Source: CBDDEI01 sp965226775 | GTDB lineage: Bacteria > Chloroflexota > Dehalococcoidia > SHYD01 | Assembly: GCA_965226775.1 (NCBI GenBank) | Contig: CBDDEI010000002.1 | Location: forward strand, 248,001 to 312,000 | Length of the DNA: 64,000 nt | Reading direction: 5' to 3' | Shown here: one piece after another, positions 53,097-61,783 of the stretch | Layout of the letters: each line of letters opens with the position of its first letter | Numbering within the stretch: the first letter of the stretch is position 1 | Translations under genes and position numbers: made by a program | Notes under the pieces: generated by a model | Told to the model about the DNA's origin: nothing | Seen by the model: the letters and a program-made list of their open reading frames with translations, nothing else | Databases searched by the model: none

Positions 53097-53172
53097 GGGG
53101 CTATAGCTCAACTGGGAGAGCGCAGCGTTCGCAATGCTGAGGTTAGGGGTTCGAGCCCCCTTAGCTCCACCA
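53097..53172 (+). tRNA. tRNA-Ala (anticodon CGC)
   Basis: A full cloverleaf: acceptor GGGGCTA with TAGCTCC (one G-T pair), D-arm AGCTCAACTGGGAGAGC, anticodon stem CAGCG/TGCTG with loop TTCGCAA (anticodon CGC), T-arm AGGGGTTCGAGCCCCCT, discriminator A and encoded CCA (53170-53172). Reads GCG. Confidence 0.95.
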
Positions 53173-53301
53173 ATTCAGCCGGATACTGCCTCGCTGCCAT
53201 CAGCGGACTCGTTTAGTGGCTTGCCAGACAATCTGACCGTACCTCGCCTGGGGACACAGGACGAGCCTTGTCACACTGAGTCTTAGCACAGGGAGCACGG
53301 G

Positions 53302-54066
53302 ATGACAGAACACCATCATGACCATGACTGGAAGTCCCAGGAGTACGTCGACCACTGGATCGGGCAAGACGTCACCCGCGACGAGGACAGGCAACAGCAC
53401 CTGCGACGGATGGCTGCGCTACTTCCGTATGGGCCTGACGCGGAGATACGCGTGCTCGATGTTGGTGCCGGCTATGGAGCCGCAAGCCGGGCGGTACTGG
53501 AGACGTTCCCCAAAGCACACGTGCTCCTCCACGACTTCTCGGCTCCCATGCTGCAGCACGCACGACAACGCCTCGGAAGCTACGAGAACCGGATCTCCCA
53601 AGCAATGGCCGACCTCACAGACCCGGCGTGGGTGCAAGCCATTGGCGAGCCGGTAGATGGTGTGGTCTCCGCCATCGCCATCCACAACCTTCGCAACCCC
53701 GAGGCCGTCGCCCGTGTTTATGCCGACATTTTCACGATCGTGAAGCCAGGGGGCGCATTCCTCAACTGGGAGCTCGTATGGCCGGGCGATGCAGCCGGGG
53801 CGGCGAATGTACGGGCGGGGCTGGTGATGGAGCAATGGCGCAGGTTCGAAGAGGCCGGTGTCCAGCCATCCTTCGAAGCGTTGATCACTGAGCAAGCAGA
53901 CCAAGGGGCCTCACGGCCCAGCGGACAGAGGGGCCAGAGGACGCGCGCTACGCTGGTAGACCACCTCAACTGGCTCCGCACCGCTGGATTCGACGAGGTT
54001 GAGTGCTTCTGGCGCGACGGCAGTCATGCCTTAATCGGCGGCTACCGCCGGAGTGCAACGTCTTAA
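53302..54066 (+). CDS. Class I SAM-dependent methyltransferase
   Basis: A 254-residue methyltransferase with motif I IRVLDVGAGYGAASRAV, the acidic end of strand two (VLLHDFSAPMLQHARQRLG) and a motif III-like FTIVKPGGAFLNWELVW. A His-rich N-terminus (TEHHHDHDW) precedes the domain. The target cannot be inferred; similar small stand-alone enzymes methylate metabolites such as arsenite, phenols or lipids. It stands alone, between tRNA-Ala and a binding-protein gene. Confidence 0.8.
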   Translation: MTEHHHDHDWKSQEYVDHWIGQDVTRDEDRQQHLRRMAALLPYGPDAEIRVLDVGAGYGAASRAVLETFPKAHVLLHDFSAPMLQHARQRLGSYENRISQAMADLTDPAWVQAIGEPVDGVVSAIAIHNLRNPEAVARVYADIFTIVKPGGAFLNWELVWPGDAAGAANVRAGLVMEQWRRFEEAGVQPSFEALITEQADQGASRPSGQRGQRTRATLVDHLNWLRTAGFDEVECFWRDGSHALIGGYRRSATS

Positions 54067-54331
54067 AGACTAGTCAACAAACAGTCTCCCTACACCCCAG
54101 CAGATCAACGTCCCTCCCGGTGTCGCGGGCCGCGCGAATCCCTGCCAGCCCGCCCCGACAGCCGCCTGAGGCCCGTTCTTCACCAGCCTATTGAAGTGAA
54201 CGCCATGGCCGGCAAGACGCCCAAGAGTCAACGAAGGCATCAATGGAGACCGTCCCCGAGAATGCAGGCAGGAAGCCGGTGCTCCTTTCAGGTGGCAACC
54301 CTCAGATTCCAAAGTTGAAAAGTTGTTCTAC
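54067..54331. other. 265-bp stretch without a supported gene
   Basis: No gene, RNA or clear terminator can be supported between the methyltransferase and the binding-protein gene. An 80-codon open frame on the minus strand has no ribosome site and no recognisable domain. A promoter for the lipoprotein gene probably lies here but I see no convincing -35/-10 pair. Confidence 0.4.
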
Positions 54332-55591
54332 ATGAATAGCAAGGTTCTCAAATGGCGTTTCGTCTTAGCTGTGGGAGCGCTCGTGCTCCTCGCGGCGGTT
54401 GCTGGCTGCGTCGGCGGCGCATCGCAGGCGCAGGACGATGTGGGGCCGCTGCGGCTTGGGGTGCTGCTGAACTTCAGCGAGGGCGCGCCGGCCAAGGCCA
54501 AGGACCGCCAACGGGCCTTTGACCTAGCGGTGAAGCACGTCAACCAGGGCGGCGGCGTGTTTGGGCGGCCCGTAGAGGTGGTGGTGGGAGACTCGACGCT
54601 GGACCCGGCGAAGGCGGTGGAGGCGGCGCGGCGTATGGTTGAAGTGGAGGGCGTTCACGCAATCGTCGGCCCCAGCTCCAGCGCCAACTCGCTGATGGTG
54701 GTGAAACAGGTGACCGGCCCAGCGAGGATCCCCATCGTCAGCCCCTCGGCAACCTCACCAATGCTCACGGCCGTGGAGGACAACGACTTCTTCTTCCGCA
54801 CCACCCTCTCAGACAGCGCCCAGGGGCCCGTGCTGGCGCAAGTGACGCGGGAGCAGGGGTACGACAACGTGGGGCTGGTCTATCGCGACGACGCTTGGGG
54901 GCAGGGCCTCTTCAAGGCCTTCCAAGCCGCGTGGACGGGGCAATTGCTGGCCGTGGCGGTTGAACCAGGGCAGGACACCTACCTCCCCCAACTCCGGGAA
55001 ACGGCGAAAGGGGGAGCGCAAGCCCTGGTGGTGATCACCTTTGAAACCGAGGCTGCGCAGATTCTTCGGGAAGCCCTCGAGCACGGATTGTACAACCAGT
55101 TCACCTTCGGCGACGCGCTGAAGAGTCCCGACCTGGCCATGGCCGTCGGCGGTGGGCGCCTGGCGGGGATGCGCGGCACGGCGGGGGCCGGGGCGGGTGG
55201 CCTAGCGACTCCGGCGGCGACGGCATGGGAAGCAGCCTTTTTGGCGGAGTACGGGAGCCTCCCAACCTTCTCCTACGTGCAGGAGACGTACGACGCCACG
55301 ATTGCCCTGGCGCTGGCAGCCCAAGCGGCGGGCAGCGTGAACGGCGCGGCCATCCGCGACCAACTTCGCCGCGTTGGCGGAGGGCCCGGCGAGGCGACGC
55401 TACCGGGCCAGCAGGGGGTTGCCGATGCGCTGCGCGTCCTGTCGGAGGGCGGCGAGGTGGACTACGAGGGCGCCGCCAGCAGCTTGGACTGGGACGACAA
55501 CGGCGACCTGCGCCAGGGCCACATCGGGATCTGGCGCTTCACAGAAGACGACCAGATTGAAGAACTAGGAGTGACCCCCTTCTCGCAGTAG
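54332..55591 (+). CDS. ABC-transporter substrate-binding lipoprotein (LivJ-like, branched-chain amino acid type)
   Basis: A 419-residue secreted lipoprotein. A basic start (KVLKWRF) and hydrophobic segment lead to the lipobox AAVAGC. The mature protein has LGVLLNFSEGAPAKAKDRQR, the family's AFDLAVKHVNQGGGVFGRPV, VVVGDSTLDPAKAVEAARRM and AIVGPSSSANSLMVV, and further IPIVSPSATSPMLTA, typical of type I binding proteins for amino acids, amides or ureas. There are no permease or ATPase genes near it, so it is an orphan. A truncated, near-identical second copy lies at 58379, on the same strand, beyond the formate dehydrogenase and phosphotransferase genes. Confidence 0.87.
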   Translation: MNSKVLKWRFVLAVGALVLLAAVAGCVGGASQAQDDVGPLRLGVLLNFSEGAPAKAKDRQRAFDLAVKHVNQGGGVFGRPVEVVVGDSTLDPAKAVEAARRMVEVEGVHAIVGPSSSANSLMVVKQVTGPARIPIVSPSATSPMLTAVEDNDFFFRTTLSDSAQGPVLAQVTREQGYDNVGLVYRDDAWGQGLFKAFQAAWTGQLLAVAVEPGQDTYLPQLRETAKGGAQALVVITFETEAAQILREALEHGLYNQFTFGDALKSPDLAMAVGGGRLAGMRGTAGAGAGGLATPAATAWEAAFLAEYGSLPTFSYVQETYDATIALALAAQAAGSVNGAAIRDQLRRVGGGPGEATLPGQQGVADALRVLSEGGEVDYEGAASSLDWDDNGDLRQGHIGIWRFTEDDQIEELGVTPFSQ

Positions 55592-55995
55592 CGCCGCTCG
55601 CCTTGTCATTCTGAGCACAGCGAAGAATCCACTCCACCGGCGCTCACACCTCAATAATCGGTGCTCCCCCAGCACACCCCACGCTCCTCACGCCGCGCCA
55701 GGCTGTCTAGTGCTTATTGTCCGTATGGGTGGGAAATGCGGGGTTCCATGATCTTCATTAGTGGTGAGGCCGTTAACCAACTAGTCGGTACGGCTGATTG
55801 GCTTTTCGTGATGGCTGACGTGATTATGACCATGGCGAGCATATTGATCTTCGTGTTGGTACGGCAGATAACATCAAATCAAGAAAAAAGCACAACAGTT
55901 TACAGAACCCATGCCAACGGCTAGCATCACTAGCACAGACCAGCCCTAGCTATTGGTCGATATACAATATGCGGAGATATACCTAGGAGGTTACT
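55592..55995. other. 404-bp intergenic stretch with a doubtful small ORF
   Basis: After the lipoprotein gene the sequence has CCTTGTCATTCTGAGCACAG (55600-55619), a motif style common as an intergenic repeat in many GC-rich bacteria, then the second copy of the 38-bp repeat (55677-55714). An open frame from 55736 to 55924 would encode a protein with one membrane segment (LFVMADVIMTMASILIFVLV) but has no good ribosome site; I treat it as doubtful. The start of the formate dehydrogenase has a perfect AGGAGG (55985-55990). Confidence 0.4.
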
Positions 55996-57213
55996 ATGAG
56001 TTCCCCTTTCGCTCAGAAAGTGCTTTGTGTTCTTTATTCCGATCCAGTGGCAGGATTTCCTCCGGACTATGCCCGCGAAAGCATACCCACCCTCACCCAG
56101 TATCCAGACGGCCAGACTTTACCCTCACCAGCCTCCATAGACTTCACCCCTGGCCACCTTCTGGGATCTGTTTCGGGCGGGCTTGGGCTGGAGAGGTTCT
56201 TGACTGAACGGGGACATAGGTTCGTCGTAACGGCGGACAAGGATGGACCCGATTCCGTTTTCGAAAGAGAACTGCCCGATGCCGATATAGTCATCTCTCA
56301 ACCCTTCTGGCCCGGGTACCTCACCGCCGAGCGCATTGAAAAGGCTCCGAACCTCAAATTAGCCATAACCGCTGGCATTGGGTCGGACCATGTCGACCTT
56401 CAGGCAGCCATCGGCAGGAACATCACTGTGTGTGAAGTGACTTGGTGCAACAGCACAAGCGTCGCGGAGCACGCGGTCATGCAGATGTTGGCGCTGGTCA
56501 GGGACTACATTCCCCAGTACGGTTGGGTGGTCAGGGGCGGTTGGAACATTGCGGACGCCGTTTCCAGGTCCTACGACATTGAGGGAATGGACGTGGGTGT
56601 AGTGGCGGCCGGCAGAATTGGCTTAGCGGTCCTAAGACGAATGAAGCCTTTCGACGTCACTCTCCACTACACCGACAGACATCGGCTTGCCACCGATGTC
56701 GAGCAAGAGCTTGGCCTGACGTTCCACGAAACCGTTGAGTCGCTGGTCAGTGTGTGTGATGTGGTCAGCATCCATTGTCCTCTCCATCCCGAGACTGAGC
56801 ATATGTTCAACGATGCTCTGATTAGCAAGATGAAGCGCGGGTCCTATATCGTCAACACCGCACGCGGCAAAATCTGTGACCGGGACGCCATCGTCAGAGC
56901 TCTGGAAAGCGGCCAACTGGCAGGGTATGCGGGCGATGTTTGGTTCCCTCAGCCGCCTCCCAATGATCACCCCTGGAGGGCCATGCCCAACCACGCCATG
57001 ACTCCCCACACCTCGGGCACTTCGCTTTCAGCCCAAGCCCGCTACGCAGCAGGAGTCCGTGAGATTCTGGAATGCTGGTTGGATGGACGGCCGATTAGGG
57101 AGGAGTACCTGATTGTCCAGGGAGGCGCCCTTGCTGGAACAGGAGCCCACTCATACAGCGAAGGGGATGCTACAGGCGGTTCGGGGGAAGCGGCAAAGTT
57201 CACAGCCGGCTAG
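55996..57213 (+). CDS. fdh: NAD-dependent formate dehydrogenase
   Basis: A 405-residue soluble formate dehydrogenase of the D-2-hydroxyacid dehydrogenase type, close to the Pseudomonas sp. 101 enzyme; it oxidises formate to CO2 with NAD+ reduction and needs no metal. Offset +6 from that enzyme all key residues are kept: Asn152 (TWCNSTSVAEH), NAD-selecting Asp227 (HYTDRHRL), Arg290 (VNTARGKICD), Gln319 (WFPQPPPNDHPW) and catalytic His338 (TPHTSGTSLSAQARYAAG). The glycine motif is VVAAGRIGLAV. The long C-terminus (GGALAGTGAHSYSEGDATGG) is nearly invariant in the family. AGGAGG lies 5 nt before the ATG. It may provide NADH from formate in one-carbon metabolism. Confidence 0.95.
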   Translation: MSSPFAQKVLCVLYSDPVAGFPPDYARESIPTLTQYPDGQTLPSPASIDFTPGHLLGSVSGGLGLERFLTERGHRFVVTADKDGPDSVFERELPDADIVISQPFWPGYLTAERIEKAPNLKLAITAGIGSDHVDLQAAIGRNITVCEVTWCNSTSVAEHAVMQMLALVRDYIPQYGWVVRGGWNIADAVSRSYDIEGMDVGVVAAGRIGLAVLRRMKPFDVTLHYTDRHRLATDVEQELGLTFHETVESLVSVCDVVSIHCPLHPETEHMFNDALISKMKRGSYIVNTARGKICDRDAIVRALESGQLAGYAGDVWFPQPPPNDHPWRAMPNHAMTPHTSGTSLSAQARYAAGVREILECWLDGRPIREEYLIVQGGALAGTGAHSYSEGDATGGSGEAAKFTAG

Positions 57214-57346
57214 GCAGACTGATCGAAGGAGGGCTCCACGCTTCAGTCGGGCTTTTCAACGCCCACTTATCGAGGGCCTCTAGGACGATATGCCCGCCGT
57301 ATCCGTCGGCCGTCACCAGTCTTGAAGGAAGGGGGGTGAAGGAGCC

Positions 57347-58285
57347 ATGACAATTACGCATGAACGAGCTCAGAGCATTGTTGAAGCGATAGATCCGCAT
57401 CTGCAGGTTGTGTCTATGGCATCTACTATTGGAAGCTTCACAAACGATGCGCGAATCCTTGAGTGCCAGACGACTGCCGGGAGCCGAGTCTGCCTGGTCG
57501 CTAAGTTCTTGGTTGATAAATCCGCATTAGCTTCGCGGATTGCAGCAGTGTCGTTTCATGCCGCAATTCTCGCACGGGAGCATGGGGTACCAGTACCCGA
57601 GCCTTTGCTCCTTGACGAGACCGGAGAAGTCCTGGGAGTTCCTGGTGTCGTGTCGCGCTTTGTCCAAGGGAGACAAGTAGCAAATCCTAAGGATCCAGAG
57701 AGGTGGGCTGAGGACCTTGCCCGTCAGTTAGTCCAGATTCATTCAATCCGTCCAGGAGAGAGGGACAAACCGTTCTTATTTGATGGAAACCACGAAACCC
57801 TCTATTTCACCAGGGGCGAATACCCAACGCTAATGGCAGGTCATCCACTGTCTGCTGACATACTTGATGCTGTTCGGGAACTTCAATCAGCGCTTGTGCC
57901 AACGCCTCCCGCGCTGGTCCATCTAGACTATTGGCACGGCAACATTCTGTGGCGTCGCGGTCTGATTTCCGCTGTTCTGGATTGGGATTTTGCGGGATAC
58001 GGGGACCCTTGCATTGATGTGGCTTACTTCAGAATGAACATGTACTTGAGAGGCATCAAGGATGCAGCGGACTATTTCTTGAAGGCTTATGAAAGGCAGT
58101 CTGGTGAGGTTGTGAAGAACCTTGGATTTAGAGAATTGGCTGCAGCTGCTCAATGCCTGCCGTCCATACTCTGGATACCTATGAGCAGAGAGATGGTAGG
58201 CCCGCCAATTACTGATGAACGCGCCATAGCTCAGTATGAGGAATTTGTCGCGGGCGCCTTGCAACGTGCTTATGAAGGGCGCTGA
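57347..58285 (+). CDS. APH-type phosphotransferase
   Basis: A 312-residue protein kinase-like phosphotransferase of the aminoglycoside/choline/homoserine kinase family. The Brenner motif LVHLDYWHGNILW carries the catalytic Asp and the Mg-binding Asn; the DxD end is AVLDWDFAGYGDPCIDVAY. The N-lobe lysine is likely in CLVAKFLVDKSAL. Many such enzymes act on small metabolites, not antibiotics, and nothing here identifies the substrate. AAGGAG precedes the ATG closely. It lies between the formate dehydrogenase and the truncated lipoprotein copy. Confidence 0.82.
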   Translation: MTITHERAQSIVEAIDPHLQVVSMASTIGSFTNDARILECQTTAGSRVCLVAKFLVDKSALASRIAAVSFHAAILAREHGVPVPEPLLLDETGEVLGVPGVVSRFVQGRQVANPKDPERWAEDLARQLVQIHSIRPGERDKPFLFDGNHETLYFTRGEYPTLMAGHPLSADILDAVRELQSALVPTPPALVHLDYWHGNILWRRGLISAVLDWDFAGYGDPCIDVAYFRMNMYLRGIKDAADYFLKAYERQSGEVVKNLGFRELAAAAQCLPSILWIPMSREMVGPPITDERAIAQYEEFVAGALQRAYEGR

Positions 58286-58378
58286 GCGCTCCAGGGAATC
58301 GCTGAAAACTGGGCGTATGCCAGACTTGATTGACCGTGATGGTTGTAGACGGCTGCGAGAAAATGTGCCAATGGGGTG

Positions 58379-58827
58379 ATGTTAAAAGTTCTCAAATGGC
58401 GTTTCGTCTTAGCTGTGGGAGCGCTCGCGCTCCTCACGGCGGTTGCTGGCTGCGGCGGCACATCGCAGGCGCCGGACGACGTGGGGCCGCTGCGGCTTGG
58501 GGGGTGCTGCTCCACTTCAGCGAGGGCGCGCCGGGCAAGGCCCAGGACCGCCAACGGGCCGTGGAAGACTCGACGCTGGACCCGGCAAAGGCAGTGGAGG
58601 CGGCGCGGCGCATGGTTGAAGTGGAGGGCGTTCACGCAATCGTCGGCCCCAGCTCCAGCGCTAACTCGCTAATGGTGGTGGAACAGGTGACCGGCCCGGC
58701 GGGGATCCCTATCGTCAGCCCCTCGGCAACCTCACCAATCCTCACGGCCAGGGATGGTGTCTCCAATCCACTTGTGCGTCAATTCACAATTAGAGTGCCT
58801 GGAAAGTCCGCGGCAGCTCGCTTTTAG
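58379..58827 (+). pseudogene. Truncated second copy of the LivJ-like lipoprotein gene
   Basis: From 58379 to about 58757 the DNA is nearly identical to 54339-54782 of the intact gene, including the leader (KVLKWRFVLAVGALALLTAV), lipobox AGC, and the HAIVGPSSSANSLMVV segment. About 70 nt (matching 54522-54592) are deleted, and a frameshift near 58495-58505 (GGGGTGCTG versus the intact GGGTGCTG) moves later sequence to another frame. Homology stops abruptly at TARDG, and unrelated codons lead to the stop at 58827. The C-terminal two-thirds is lost, so it is a recent dead duplicate. Confidence 0.85.
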
Positions 58828-58961
58828 TTTATGAGTCTTGTTAGACTGGAATGCTGATTGGCATAGTCTGCCTTTTGTCACTGACGAGTGCGCAATAAAG
58901 GCAACAACCTCTTGGAAGAATAAGAGCCATTACTAGAGTTCTTCCATAATTCGAGGAAAGG

Positions 58962-59981
58962 GTGGACGATGCACGAACCATGATAGATGAACTTACAACT
59001 GCAGTTGCTTCCTTAAATCGCTATATCTCACAGAATAGGAACGTGGATGAATGGTATGTGAGGCGTCTCCTTCGGGATATTGTTGTACCTCGACTGGACG
59101 AAGTGTTCCGAGAGGTATTCGCTGAGATTGACAAGTTCCATGATCTTGGAAAAGACGCCAAGGAGGTTATTCACTATACCAGCCTCGACATGCTAGTCTC
59201 AGTCCTTCGTGATAAAGCTGAAGAGAAAGAGGCTTTCGTCCGTATGAACGACTCCTTTCATCTCAATGATCCAGAAGAGGGACAGTATCTAGCCCGCCGT
59301 ATCGAAGCAATCGACCAGTCCGGATGGTTCGGAGAAAAGAAGGACCTTCACGCGTATATTGCCTCGTTTATCCTCCCTGACGAAAAGAAGGACCAAGAAC
59401 TACGAGATGAGGACAACCTCAAGTATTGGCTTGCTTACGGACAACAAGGCAAAGGCTGCTCAATTAGGTTTCCTGTAAGCCACAATCGCTTTCGGCGGGT
59501 TCTCTACGGACAGCAGAAGGTGACTCGCACCTTGAAACGCCTGGACCTGACATCATTGTGGAATTCCTTGAAGCCCTTAGCAACTAACCGAAACCAAGAG
59601 GTTAGCCGCACCGCCAGAGATATGCTTTCGGAGCTAATCAGAAGGAACATCGCCCGAATCCTTTATCTGTACAAGGACGACGCCTACAAGTATGAACAGG
59701 AATGCAGAATGGTGAGGTCAGTCCTAGAAATCACTGATGAAGATATCTTTTTCGAGCCACTGAAAGAACGGGACTCGCCACATAACATAAGACACTACTA
59801 TCATGATAGCGACCTAAGCATTGACCATATTCTGGTTACAGGAAGCTTAATCACATTAGGTCCCCTCGTTCCCCGTCCCTACAATGTGATGTATTACATC
59901 AACACGCTTTTGGGGAAAGCACACTTACGCGGGCCTAAGGTCAAGATCTCGAAAATACCTTACCAAGAACCTTGGCGATGA
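58962..59981 (+). CDS. DUF2971-family protein
   Basis: A 339-residue protein whose middle and end follow DUF2971: VIHYTSLDMLVSVLRDKAEE, FVRMNDSFHLNDPEEGQYLA, NLKYWLAYGQQGKGCSIRFP and YKYEQECRMVRSVLEI. The N-terminal 60 residues are helical (DELTTAVASLNRYISQ, RLLRDIVVPRLDEVFREV). DUF2971 has no proven function, though it often appears in variable and defence regions. The start is uncertain (GTG 58962 or ATG 58980). Its last 41 nt overlap the convergent end of the E1/JAB gene, so the two are antisense at their 3' ends. Confidence 0.75.
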   Translation: MDDARTMIDELTTAVASLNRYISQNRNVDEWYVRRLLRDIVVPRLDEVFREVFAEIDKFHDLGKDAKEVIHYTSLDMLVSVLRDKAEEKEAFVRMNDSFHLNDPEEGQYLARRIEAIDQSGWFGEKKDLHAYIASFILPDEKKDQELRDEDNLKYWLAYGQQGKGCSIRFPVSHNRFRRVLYGQQKVTRTLKRLDLTSLWNSLKPLATNRNQEVSRTARDMLSELIRRNIARILYLYKDDAYKYEQECRMVRSVLEITDEDIFFEPLKERDSPHNIRHYYHDSDLSIDHILVTGSLITLGPLVPRPYNVMYYINTLLGKAHLRGPKVKISKIPYQEPWR

Positions 59982-61407
59982 GCCTCGCAAATCCACCCCT
60001 AGGCCTAGTAGACATCGGAGTCGGTTCCTGAAGGTAGAATGGAGCTACCCTGTCACCCTGCATGCGATGCTCTCGGAATGAGCAATGGGCCTCGCACTGC
60101 ATATTGATAGTCCTTAAGTCCGCTGTGACAAACTGATAGTCCTGCTGCTGTACAAGTGGCCACCAGTCTGGCGATAGAATATAGCGAATCATAAGATTAA
60201 CTTCCATGGCGGCGACGCTCAAACTGAAGGGGAACACATTTTGATTTCTGTTCCGTTCTGACTCTGGCAAATTGCTAGTGTATGACGGATCGGAGAGAGA
60301 ACCATCCAATTCCATAACGACGTTGCTTGAGTTGTATTGACCGCTGCACCGCAGACATTGGTGAAAAGGCGTGACAAGGTGAGCCCGCCAATGTGCTGAA
60401 AACAACTTGTCCTTAGACGTATCTGTTTCTACTGAAACTCCGCCGTCAATCACAGGAATCATATGAGCCTGAGCTATGTAGTTCAGCACATCACGTGGGA
60501 GTGGACGATCAACGCAGCTGAAGATGACATCGCAATCCAGGGCCGCACTATACGCCTCTTTGTCATGAATAGATTTTGGTAGTGCGATGATGTCAACGCT
60601 GTCCGCAGTAGCGTTCAGGCGTATTGCTTCGGAAGCGATTTGCACTTTTTGCTTACCTATGTCCCTAGTCGTCGCGTAGAGCAGTCTATCGAGGTTGTGT
60701 TCTTCAACCTCATCGGGATCGATTAAGGTAATGCGAGTGACGCCTATCCGGGCCACGGCCTCCGCGACAATCGATCCCACACTACCAAGGCCTACAATGC
60801 CAACCCTTAAACGTGCGATGGTGCTTTGCACGTCGCGGCCCCACGTATCGAAAGTTCTCCTGAGAACTTCTTTACGCTCAGGTGGAGGTTCTACTTGGTC
60901 GTTAAAGTAGATTTGGTAGGACTTCGAACTGACAACCCGAGTTTTAGCACACGAATTGCGCCGCATCCCTTTGCCATCTCGTTGCCAGAAACGAGAACTC
61001 CAGTAGCCGTCACTACCGATGGTCAGCCCGACCAGTGGGAAGCCTGTCGCTCCAGCTGGATAGGCCAAGACATCTCGCTCAGCCTCGACGTCAGCATCAC
61101 TCATGCTCTGCCAACCTGGTCCGGGGTGGCTGTGCATAAAGGCCACACCCGCCTGTCTTTGACGAGCTGTGTTTATTGCCCGTGCTAAGTAATTAGGCTG
61201 GAAGCTGGCATTCCCGTGTAAGAGACGCTCGCCCTTTTGGGGGAGAAGAATCTCATACACAAGAGCCGTGTATCGTTGATTCCCGGTGGAAGGACGCCAC
61301 AGGCCGAAGCACAAATCCTCCTGAAGGTCATTTCTCCTGTAGTGTTGCAGCAAGTGATCGCTTGAAGCAGAGTTCGCCTCCGCCGAAAGCGCCACCTCAA
61401 ATTTCAT
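59941..61407 (-). CDS. JAB isopeptidase-E1 (ThiF) fusion of a bacterial ubiquitin-like conjugation system
   Basis: A 488-residue fused enzyme. Residues about 30-145 form a JAB/MPN protease domain with the zinc motif H92-x-H94-P in VAFMHSHPGPGWQ, then S101-x-x-D104 and a likely Glu52 (LVYEILLP). Residues about 175-440 form a ThiF/E1-type adenylation domain: RVGIVGLGSVGSIVAEAV (206-211 glycine motif), ITLIDPDEVEEHNLDRLLYA with Asp230 and Arg241, and FSCVDRP. Cys351-x-x-Cys354 and Cys438/Cys442 probably hold zinc as in MoeB/ThiF. The start ATG 61407 overlaps the E2 stop (ATGA). The open frame upstream to 61518 is an overlap artefact. It should activate and process the Ubl encoded first in the operon. 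Confidence 0.88.
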   Translation of the reverse strand: MKFEVALSAEANSASSDHLLQHYRRNDLQEDLCFGLWRPSTGNQRYTALVYEILLPQKGERLLHGNASFQPNYLARAINTARQRQAGVAFMHSHPGPGWQSMSDADVEAERDVLAYPAGATGFPLVGLTIGSDGYWSSRFWQRDGKGMRRNSCAKTRVVSSKSYQIYFNDQVEPPPERKEVLRRTFDTWGRDVQSTIARLRVGIVGLGSVGSIVAEAVARIGVTRITLIDPDEVEEHNLDRLLYATTRDIGKQKVQIASEAIRLNATADSVDIIALPKSIHDKEAYSAALDCDVIFSCVDRPLPRDVLNYIAQAHMIPVIDGGVSVETDTSKDKLFSAHWRAHLVTPFHQCLRCSGQYNSSNVVMELDGSLSDPSYTSNLPESERNRNQNVFPFSLSVAAMEVNLMIRYILSPDWWPLVQQQDYQFVTADLRTINMQCEAHCSFREHRMQGDRVAPFYLQEPTPMSTRPRGGFARLIAKVLGKVFSRS

Positions 61408-61775
61408 ACGTCCTTCCAAATTTTCCGTAGGTGTTCGTTGATGTAGCCGTACATATGCTTCGTCGGTAGCTGGTCCCAAAGCTGACCCGGCGGCCTGCTC
61501 ATAGCCAACCATGCACATCCAGACACTTCGTAGGTTTGTCCCGGCCCCCCCCTACCATCGGCAATTGGAGGGCTAACGTGGAGCCAATGAGGGGGATATT
61601 CGGGGTACCCCTCATCTTGGAAGCTGACACCTACTAGAACTGGCGTACCCTTATGTGAGCCAGTTTCGATGGTGTAATTGAATGCTACTACGACTCCCAT
61701 TCCGGAATCGAACGTCTGGGTTTCGTAACCAAGGGATTCTAATTCTTCTCGTACTCGGTTTGCACTATCGGACAT
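61404..61775 (-). CDS. E2-like ubiquitin-conjugating protein
   Basis: A 123-residue protein with an E2-like fold pattern (Prok-E2 type). The beta-strands VGVSFQDEGYPEYPP and HWLHVSPPI match the E2 signature in which YPxxPP precedes a strand. The single cysteine of the protein is Cys87 in YEVSGCAWLAMSRPP, in the place expected for the thioester residue. The C-terminal helix WDQLPTKHMYGYINEHLRKI closes the fold. It lies 8 nt downstream of the Ubl and overlaps the E1/JAB gene by 4 nt, so the three genes form one operon. Confidence 0.8.
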   Translation of the reverse strand: MSDSANRVREELESLGYETQTFDSGMGVVVAFNYTIETGSHKGTPVLVGVSFQDEGYPEYPPHWLHVSPPIADGRGGPGQTYEVSGCAWLAMSRPPGQLWDQLPTKHMYGYINEHLRKIWKDV

Positions 61776-61783
61776 TCCATTCC

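Noticed and set aside
54070..54312. 80-codon minus-strand frame
   Set aside because: No ribosome site, no known domain, and composition typical of chance open frames in GC-rich DNA.
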